Assembly (NCBI GenBank): GCA_009746045.1
Contig: RPFO01000667.1
Span: 2,933,273 to 2,997,272, forward strand
Length of the DNA stretch: 64,000 nucleotides
Direction: 5' to 3'
DNA from: Mesostigma viride
Taxonomy: Eukaryota; Streptophyta; Mesostigmatophyceae; Mesostigmatales; Mesostigmataceae
Shown: piece after piece, positions 54,999-64,000 of the stretch
Numbering within the stretch: position 1 is the first letter of the stretch
How the letters are laid out: each line of letters starts with the position of its first letter
The notes under the pieces: model-generated
What the model was told of the DNA's origin: nothing
Databases searched by the model: none
Seen by the model: the letters and a program-made list of their open reading frames with translations, nothing else
Program-made: the position numbers and the translations under genes

Positions 54999-56125
54999 GG
55001 CTTCCCGCAGATCCAACATGCCTCGTGCGGGTCAGCCGTCGCCTGGCCGGTGCTGCTGGAGGCCTTGTTGTCGCCCCCCGCGCTGGCTGGCTTGTCCGCC
55101 TGCGACCCAAACTGCCTGCTGCTTGGTCCACCCCTTCCACCGCTGGACCCTCCACCGCCTGATTGCGCGCCACCCACCCTGTTACCCTTGTGCGCTTGGG
55201 CGACTTCTTGGCGTACCAGCTCCACTAGGTCTGGGAGACCCCGTGCCTGTCGCCGGTTGAACGCATGCACTTCCGTGCACAGCTGGGCCAGGTCCCAATG
55301 ACAACCAAATCTAGGTTGTGGGATCATGGCAGCTTTTGGACCCAACGCCTTGAGCCACTTCTCACACGCCTCCGCCTCCGTCCATGCCGGGACCTCATCC
55401 CGCAAGACCTCCAGGCGGTACATCGTGGCGTCAGGCGACTCCTTGTCCCCCACCTTAAAATCATGCCACTCCGCCTCCGCCTTGGTGGAGGAGTGGGCGT
55501 ACTTGGCGCGCAGCAGTTCCCACAGCTCCTCTGCAGGGTCGACGTCAAATACCACGTGTTGGTAGTCCGGCAAGCCTTGTTGGTCGCGCCTGTACCACAC
55601 GTCGGATCTTCCCGTCTTCAGCGCCACCTCATGGTAGCCTGTGACCCACCGCTGCACCAGCTTTTGCGTGTTGCCCGAGAAAAACATTGGGATGTTGTCC
55701 ATCTCAAAGGACTTCGGTAGCTGGTTATGCGTGACGATATACTGCTGGTGCAGCCAAGTCTTATATTTCCAATAGGCTTGGTTGATGTCAACAAGCCCAC
55801 CGTCAGCAGTATACCTGTCCTTCAGCTCCACCTGCGCTTGCACCGGCATTCCCACCTTGGATCCCTCAATCGGCGACCCATTGTAGCCCACCGGCATGCT
55901 TGGCGTCCTTGGTTGAGTAGCCACAAACCTCGGCTCCAGCCCATAGCCTCGTTCCACCGTGTATGGACTGCCTCGCTGAAATCCCGGAATGATGCCTGGC
56001 CGCACCCACGGTGTTTGTAGCCGTGGCGTCGCCGGGGTTGTTGATGCCGGCGCATGCGGCACGCCAAAAGAAAACCCAGTTTGTGCACTAGGCATCCCAG
56101 GCACATGCTGCCGCGACGCCTGCAT
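54999..56125 (-). pseudogene. Gag of the methyltransferase-bearing retroelement
   Basis: From ATG at 56125, a Pro-rich N-terminus is followed by a Gag core (LVQRWVTGYHEVALKTGRSD, ELWELLRAKYAHSSTKAEA, ATMYRLEVLRDEVPAW) of the copia/UBN2 style and a Gly/Ser-rich linker. The zinc knuckle CWIC is separated from its HHVKRAC half by a one-base frameshift near 55005. The continuous open frame to 54479 after that point is out of frame. The - orientation matches protease and methyltransferase. Confidence 0.75.
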
Positions 56126-56152
56126 CTGTGGCACTTGCGCCTGTGGCTGCAC

Positions 56153-56363
56153 GGATGTTAAGGGAACCTCACACCAGGCTTGGTGCTGGTGAGCCCTACA
56201 CCACTCGGGGTGGAACCGAGGTTAACGTGTTTTTACTTTGTGCCTTGGATGGTCTGTCGATTGTGCTGGGCTCTTGTTGGGTGCGTTAGGTTATTCCTAC
56301 TCCTTTGGTTTAATCCTCCCTGTGCGTAGGGAGAGGGCTCCCTACCTTTGTGGGGGGGGAGGT
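56153..56363. other. Leader or untranslated region beside gag
   Basis: No primer-binding site matching the other two elements is seen. The stretch ends in a G-rich run on + (GTGGGGGGGGAGG, 56349-56361) which would be a polypurine tract for a + strand element. Confidence 0.4.
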
Positions 56364-56995
56364 GTTACGTCGCGTAACAAGCTGACAGTTACAGTTACAG
56401 ACGTAAATCATGATTAGGTCCTTTGCCTCAGTCGTTCCTAGGTTTACGTGTAGTTCGTACCGGTGGACAATGTTGATTGGAACCTTGTTATGTGCCCCGG
56501 TACCCTGGTGCAAAGGTGCATTCGGCGCCGCGCCGCGTACTTTAGTAGTGGTCCTTATCCTTCGTGTAGAATGTAGTGGTCCAGCGTGCATGTGTGTGCA
56601 TCCGTGTGTGAGGGCCATGTCGGCCCGAGCATTTTGGACCGTTGGTGATCATTTATGCACGTCCTACCCCTCGGGTTGGTACTCGGCGTGTGTTATGGAT
56701 TGTAACACATTTAGCTAGGGTCAGGCATGGCAGTTTAGGTGTTACCTTCGTTATCATGGAGTAAACGGGTCTTGGTTTGAATGGCCTATGGCATATTATA
56801 AACATACATATGTTAACGCATTGAGATCCGGTTCGTCACGTCCGTCTTTCGCCCAAGGTCAGTGTAGTTAGAAACGGCCTCACTAACTTAGGTAGTGTTA
56901 GACGCAGGTTAGGTAGAGGAGGCGGTAGAGGACAGAGCCGCAACAGCTAGTTTCACCACCGTGCTCTAGTCTCCTTGCCGGGTCCAACCCCGGGA
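56364..56995 (+). repeat. Candidate LTR, solo or 3', + orientation
   Basis: Starts TGTTACGTCGCGTAACA directly after the G-rich tract and could end at CCCCGGGACA. Polypurine tract, TG start and CA end fit a 3' LTR on +. A TATA-like ATTATAAACATA lies near 56794. No partner LTR or target duplication is found, and the neighbouring gag is on -, so the parent element is unclear. Confidence 0.4.
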
Positions 56996-57971
56996 CACCC
57001 GTTTAAAACCAGGGGGGTCGGGGGGGGCGGAGCCCCCCCCGCCTTGTTAGTTAATTGAAAATATTTTGTTTTATCTATCGTTTGCAGGTGGCCGGCGCCC
57101 AGCCTCTCAGTCTTAATTAATAATTATTTAGTAAATCTACCAATGCGGTGTACACCGCCCGCATTGGTAGATTTAATTATAATTATTAATTATTTTAGTT
57201 CACCACCTGAAAGTGCTAAATAAAACAAACAATTTGTAAATAATTAATTCACGAGTGTGCTCGTCTGTCTGTTTTCGGGCTGCCAAACAAACAAAGAAGT
57301 TGTAAATAAATATTATTTTCCTGTCACGTGTGCAGCTTTCTCGCTAACAAACAAAGAAATATTAAATCTCTGGCTGAAAAATGTGCTTTTCCTAGCCGTA
57401 AGAGCAGTGCACCCGGCTGGGTTATACAGAACAAAGTCAACAAACAAAGAATTATTAAATTTCGCAGCCAGTTCAACGGTTGTTCGGTAACCAAACAAAC
57501 AAACTAATAATTAATTAATTGGGCGGACACAGTAGCACTTTCAACCAATAAAACGCTAATGTCTAATTCCGAAGGGCCTTTTGGCTAAACTGAATTAAAA
57601 CTACCAATGCGGGCGGTGTATACCGGTAGAAAAGTCCGTAAGAGGAGGAGGGGGTGGGATGCTAGCCTAATTCTACCGTTAACTTGTGTTACCGCGTTAA
57701 GTTGCGACGCCGAATTGTATGCATCGATCGAAACTTAACGCGGTAATGACCGTATTTCCATAAAGTTAACGAAAATTTTACGAAACCAGTTTACAATTTT
57801 AGAAAGGGCTCTCGTGACGGTTTTCAAGAACATGCAGGCCGCAGGGTGAGAATCGGATCCAGGGACCGCTGCTGTAATGAATTCCATGGATTCACATGGT
57901 CCGCGTAACATACTGTACAGTAGAGCGCAAATGTTACAGCAGCGCCAAGGGCAGCGCTGTAAATACTGTAA
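56996..57971. other. AT-rich spacer with several palindromes
   Basis: Contains a G/C hairpin (about 57020-57040), a palindrome at 57116-57190 with CTACCAATGCGG arms, a second half-copy at 57605-57633, and TTACCGCGTTAAGTT paired with its complement at 57689-57746. The phrase AACAAACAAAGAA recurs at about 57290, 57350 and 57440. No gene. Confidence 0.55.
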
Positions 57972-58160
57972 GGCACGACTCACATGAGGCTCGGTGAACT
58001 CCGTCGGTGAACTCTTTGTGAACTGGGTCGACGGCCGGGTCGCCACCGGCGCTTCACCGGCCCTTCACTTCGAGTTCACGCACTCACATGGGTCGCAACG
58101 ACGTAGTGAACTGCTCGCCAGTGAACTCGTTTGTGAACTGGCGGAGGCGCGGGAAGACAG
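57972..58160 (+). repeat. Left TIR and subterminal repeats
   Basis: 19-bp TIR then about seven GTGAACT-type words in both orientations. Confidence 0.8.
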
Positions 58161-58479
58161 CCCAGATTTCGCGGGAAAGGGCGCAAACGTCAAGCAAGTG
58201 CATGATGCATCCTTGCATGCTGGCTAATAACATGCACGTCTTGTCCAGCTGTAAACCACTAACTTCTGCACCACTAATTTGATACAGTGCTGCAGAAATA
58301 TGATAAAAACGCGCTGGTGACCTGTCGTGCATGTCGCTTTTCCAGTCGTCCGCAGACAGGTAGCTTTCTTTGCAAGTTTTTCCAGGTGTTGGTGCCAGTG
58401 CTTCTCTGTCGATATTGTTTCAAAGCCGGTTTGTTTATTGGCTGGGGACGACCCCAGAGCCGCCCGCCGTCACATGCAC

Positions 58480-58763
58480 AAAACATGCCATATCTCGCTG
58501 GAGGCGTTCGGTTATTTACCGGAGAAAATCGGCCCGATCAGCGAGCCGAATCTCCAGACAATGGCGGGCGCGGGCTCCGGTTGGACGTGGTAAGACCCGA
58601 GCAAATGCTCATTGGTGCATTAGAGTGGCTTTCTCATAGCTGCGACTATGGTACCTTGGAGCGTGCATATGGCATCGCTTCAAACACGTGGTCCAAAAAT
58701 GGGGAACGCCCTGGCATTCTACGAGAACTTGAAGATGCTTTCAACAGCAAACAGCAAGCGTAG
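58480..58763 (+). pseudogene. Harbinger-like transposase N-terminal fragment
   Basis: The + frame reads [40 protein letters not shown] and [12 protein letters not shown]. The pattern (LxxALxxLxxxxxYxxLxxxFGIxxxT) is that of the helix-turn-helix region at the start of PIF/Harbinger transposases. The rest of the enzyme is absent: the frame ends at 58763 and the microsatellites follow. Bases 58571-58692 are partly duplicated at 58762-58821. Confidence 0.45.
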
Positions 58764-58869
58764 GTTCCGGTTGGACGCCTATGGTAACCTGGACTGTGTA
58801 TACGTCGTCGCTCCAAACGCAATGCCCTGCCCACCCATACGTGCATGTGCACGTGTGGCATGTGGGCAT

Positions 58870-60868
<1,999 letters not shown>

Positions 60869-61345
60869 TTCTTTTCATGGATGGGCATCTGGTTTCCCAT
60901 ATCAGAGTGGGCATAAGCAAGAGTTTGTTTTAGAACTGAACTCCTTACTTCATTTAGCAAATGTGAGTCAACATTTCAGAATTATAATAATGGAAATTCC
61001 ATTAGCTTACCGTATGATGCTACACATGTTCATAGTGGTCAATTACGTGAGCTCCTTGAGCTAGTCACACGCACTGGGGGTACTGTGGTTGTTAAGACCT
61101 CACTTGGACATGTGCAATGTCTTGAATTGGTTGCTCATTGAGTGAGACATAATGTTGGACGTATTGTGGCTGCTTAACAATAACTTTGTGCACGCGTAAT
61201 TCTTTAATCATGACTAATGTCGGGCGCGTTGCAATTATAAAGGGAGGCATGCAACTATGCAATGTGCGAACATATTAATTCCATTTAGGGTTATTGCAGT
61301 TCAAAAGGAGTGGTGCCGTCGCAAACCGTGTAGATCCCGCTCTGA
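60869..61345. other. TIR element interior, possible relic
   Basis: A + frame near 61020-61140 reads [18 protein letters not shown], then LGHVQCLELVAH, vaguely ankyrin-repeat-like. Similar wording occurs at the nucleotide level near 24390-24420. Not firm. Confidence 0.25.
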
Positions 61346-61543
61346 ATGTTAGCCAGCCATAGTTGTAACTTACAAGGCTGCACATTTCCACCTCCATTTG
61401 TTTCCATCGTTGTGAATGACTCGACTAACACGGATGAGTCAACAGCAGGCTCGAGATATCAACAGCATGGTCCGGGATCTCCATATTTCTGGCCTGCGCT
61501 AGTTGCTTTAGTGATAGTCTTTACATTGTCATCAAGTGAGTGA
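61346..61543 (+). pseudogene. Dispersed gene fragment shared with 24680-24880
   Basis: The frame reads CTFPPPFVSIVVNDSTNTDE, SPYFWPALVALVIVFTLSSS, then stop. The hydrophobic tail could be a membrane segment. A splice donor (AAGTGAGT) overlaps the end. Function unknown. Confidence 0.4.
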
Positions 61544-62487
61544 GACAACAAACATGACAATTGCCTGGGGCCAGCAGATAAATGTCCAAAATTATTTCAA
61601 TGAGCAATAAAAGTGATTACTACAAGTAGTCAAGGAAGTGTTATCGCACAGCAAATTTGAAGCAATATCTTATGAATCACGTTCCATAGTGGCCATCATG
61701 ATCGCACACACAAAAAGAGCATGCCCCTGAAAGAAAAGAGATCGGACTCAACGGACCTTACAAGTTGACCTTTCTTACCAACCAGTGTGCCTAGAACGTG
61801 AAGCGTGGGGCGGCCAGCAACGAAAGATTGTTCATGCAGACGGACCGCCCATGCTATTGCCGGGCGCATCAGTGTGTATGTCAATGAGACAACAGCGCAG
61901 GCCAGAGATCTGGAGAATCCGGACCAAGGTAGCTCGAGCCTGCCGTTATGTTATCCGCGTTTTCGAGTCGTGCACGATGATGGATATGAACCAGTGTGTA
62001 TGTGGCCATCAACACCAATTGCCGCCATCCATATTGTCATCAGGGCGTTGTGAGTTTCACGTTTGCTTTGTCGCTCATATTTCGCTTTGCCTTCGGCTTA
62101 GGCGAGCTCGCCTTGTCATCTCCAAAGAGTATGCAATGCCGCACAAGAAGACCGACATTTATTACTGCGCCAACTATCGTCCTCAAGATTGCCAGCATCT
62201 CCAAAGATCACCAAAGCCGCAACCAGATCGAGTGCGGCGCTGTGCCCTTCGCGTGCAATGCTCTGCTCTTCTACAGCCGTGGGGCTCGGAGCATTTGGGT
62301 TAATGTCGTCGCTAATAGCAGGCTTCGGGTCACCTTTCGCGAGGGTAACCCGTTGTAGCCATTCCTGAAAAAGCTGGTCGGTGTCCCTCATGGCTGGCGA
62401 CTCCCGAGCACCTGCCACCTTCCCGCGCATGTTGCACGTCTGGCATTTTCATGGGCTTGCTTCGCGCCAAACGCACGCTGTCCACCA
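61544..62487. other. TIR element interior, unresolved frames
   Basis: Overlapping frames on both strands. The most protein-like is - 62116-62391 (MRDTDQLFQEWLQRVTLAKG, then ALDLVAALVIFGDAGNLEDD). The second Harbinger protein (Myb-like) would be expected hereabouts, but no Myb motif is visible. Confidence 0.3.
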
Positions 62488-62677
62488 CAAGTTCACAAAG
62501 AGTTCACGAGGAGTTCACGGGGAGTTCACGGGGAGTTCACAACTTCGGACTTCGGGGAGATTGTGAACTCGTCCTGTGAACTCGTGAACTCCTCGGGACC
62601 CAAAATTAGCTCGGCCCCGGTCGGCCCAGTTCACAAAAGAGTTCACAAAGAGTTCACCGCCTCATGTGAGTCGTGCC
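62488..62677 (-). repeat. Right TIR and subterminal repeats
   Basis: Mirror of the left end with at least eight GAGTTCAC words (AGTTCACAAAGAGTTCACGA and similar). Confidence 0.8.
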
Positions 62678-62836
62678 TAACGTGGGTTGACCAGGGGTTG
62701 ACCCGGAACATAATTATCTACATCTACTGTAATCCGGAATTACTTCGTGTAAAAAAAAAGACTCCGCGTGCAGCTCGGGTTGCAGGGCAGTTGAAAATTC
62801 CCGGCTCGTGTGCGACGTCCTTTAAGTTCTAACGTT
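62678..62836. promoter_or_regulatory. Short upstream region of the SGNH-like gene
   Basis: Only about 160 bp separate the TIR element from the ATG at 62837, so part of the promoter may lie inside the transposon. No core motif is clear. Confidence 0.3.
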
Positions 62837-63578
62837 ATGGTGCCGTACATCATGCTGCGAGCGCCAGCTAATTTTTCCAGTAGGCTACCTCTGTCCAGCA
62901 GGACCAACTCCAAACGCAAACTGCGTCACTACGCCGTTTTTCCACTGACTGCACTGGTGTTGTTCGCACTTTGCCGGTTTTCCATCCTCCCTGCACCCGA
63001 GGTCCTAGCTGACTGCAATGACGAGCTGGAGCCTTATAGCTTGCAGATCCCTAGCTCTGGGCGTGGTAGACAACTTTTGTTTGTGAACTTTCGTGAACGG
63101 ATCGCAGCGTCCTTGCAGTTACCTAACAATAGGCCGTCCGCGCCGTCGATTGTCGACGACCTCGAGCTCCATGACCGTGTTACTCTCGATCGGTTCTCGG
63201 GCGGACCCGAAAAAGTGCCGATTCCAGCTTTGCGAACCGTCGATGGCCGGATTTCGACGTCTTCCACTGGACCTGGCAGGCTGCCAGCTGCGCCCACATC
63301 ACTTGTAATTGAGAACGTCTTCGACCACGTTATACAGCCCTCGACCGGCATTAATGTATCACCCGTTAGCGTGAGAGAAATGCCAGCATGCCATGAACCT
63401 CCTACCTTCGCGTCGGTGATGAAGAGCCGCACCGGGTCAATTGTCCCTTGGGATTCGCTTACGAGCGAGATGCTGACGCGGTCACGTGTTTACCCGGGCA
63501 ACAAGTACCGCCTTCAGAAGGTTGCCCAGAAACTGCAACACGGACAAGGAATTCGGATCGCCGTGGCAGGCGGCTCTG
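62837..63578 (+). CDS. Type II membrane protein, first exon; possible SGNH-hydrolase family
   Basis: 247 codons plus one base from ATG at 62837 (MVPYIMLRAPANF). A short cytoplasmic part with a basic cluster (SKRKLRH) is followed by a hydrophobic anchor at residues 33-52 and a lumenal stem of about 150 residues without a clear domain. The end reads NKYRLQKVAQKLQHGQGIRI and AVAGGS, then a donor G|GTGAGA. GGS at this place followed by an intron in phase 1 fits GGSVT or GGSIT, the Ser-containing block I of SGNH/GDSL hydrolases, which occur as membrane-anchored enzymes in algae. The catalytic part would lie beyond the window. Family call is inference from a short block. Confidence 0.6.
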
Positions 63579-64000
63579 GTGAGAAATCAAGCTTTCTAGT
63601 ACGAGGCTCTTGCTAACAAATGGAACGGATGGTAGGCGCCATGAACCTTGCCAGTTAGCGAAAAGTACAAAAAGCCAAAGCAGAGCAGTTTACTACGTAT
63701 ACGTGGGTAATTATCGGCGCGTGCCTATAATCAGGTGAATCACTGTCATCCTCTTCTCGTACATTATGTTCGTAAGAACAGGAGAAGCCAGATGATTTGG
63801 AAGCTGGTGTATGAGGCCGGATGGGTAATTCATCATCCGGATGGGTTAGTCATATGTGAAATCCTCAAACTCAAATCCTTCCATTGTTTCCCCCGTAAGA
63901 ACAAATGGCAGTTCTAAGCCCACCTTCTAGATGGCATATAATCGTGCGTGAGGGAGAGGAAGGTACGTGCCGGATGCCAAGTGTACCGCATGGGCGGCAT
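63579..64000 (+). other. Probable first intron, runs off the window
   Basis: No further exon recognised. Short duplicated words (CCGGATGGGT, twice at 63818-63846). Confidence 0.4.

Overview
The window is nuclear DNA of a eukaryote, most likely an alga. Genes are split by GT-AG introns and non-coding DNA dominates. The repeats are a chromovirus (Ty3/gypsy), a copia element, LINE relics, small inverted-repeat elements and many very long microsatellites. Both LTR elements carry a primer-binding site resembling the plant type that pairs with initiator tRNA-Met. The only well-supported host gene is a family GT29 sialyltransferase. This fits the green lineage best, but the species cannot be fixed from sequence alone.

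Layout. 0-3 kb: weak coding traces, otherwise unassigned. 3-7.1 kb: a dispersed repeat (called R1 here), two LINE relics and a compound (TTG)n/(TGG)n tract. 7.1-10.1 kb: a 90-bp minisatellite, a TIR element containing unknown coding fragments, and (CATT)n. 11-13.9 kb: a possible zinc-ribbon exon, G-rich microsatellites and a 185-bp satellite. 14-19.2 kb: an endonuclease-like relic, a foldback element, and a candidate TIR element carrying 430-bp tandem units. 23.07-31.48 kb: five phase-compatible exons of a GT29 sialyltransferase on the + strand, with repeats in its introns.

31.9-52.9 kb is a nested retroelement complex. A LINE fragment is split by a young non-autonomous copia element (34165-39047, TSD GTTTC). 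An R1 copy is split by a nearly intact 12.8-kb chromovirus (39532-52339, TSD ATCAG). Both pre-insertion sequences survive as paralogous copies in the same window. 52.9-56.1 kb: a decayed retroelement on the - strand encodes Gag, an aspartic protease and a C5-cytosine DNA methyltransferase domain. 57.97-62.68 kb: a 4.7-kb TIR element with TAA target duplication, a Harbinger-like transposase N-terminus and a 2-kb microsatellite core. 62.84 kb to the end: the first exon of a type II membrane protein that ends at what looks like the GGS block of an SGNH hydrolase.

The chromovirus supplies Gag, protease, RT, RNase H and integrase. It also carries four extra ORFs, one resembling the RNase H1/viroplasmin RNA-DNA hybrid-binding domain. 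The copia element has Gag and protease only, so it must borrow RT and integrase. The methyltransferase element is the most unusual find: capture of cytosine methyltransferases by LTR retroelements is known in a few algae and protists, but this copy shows an altered motif IV.
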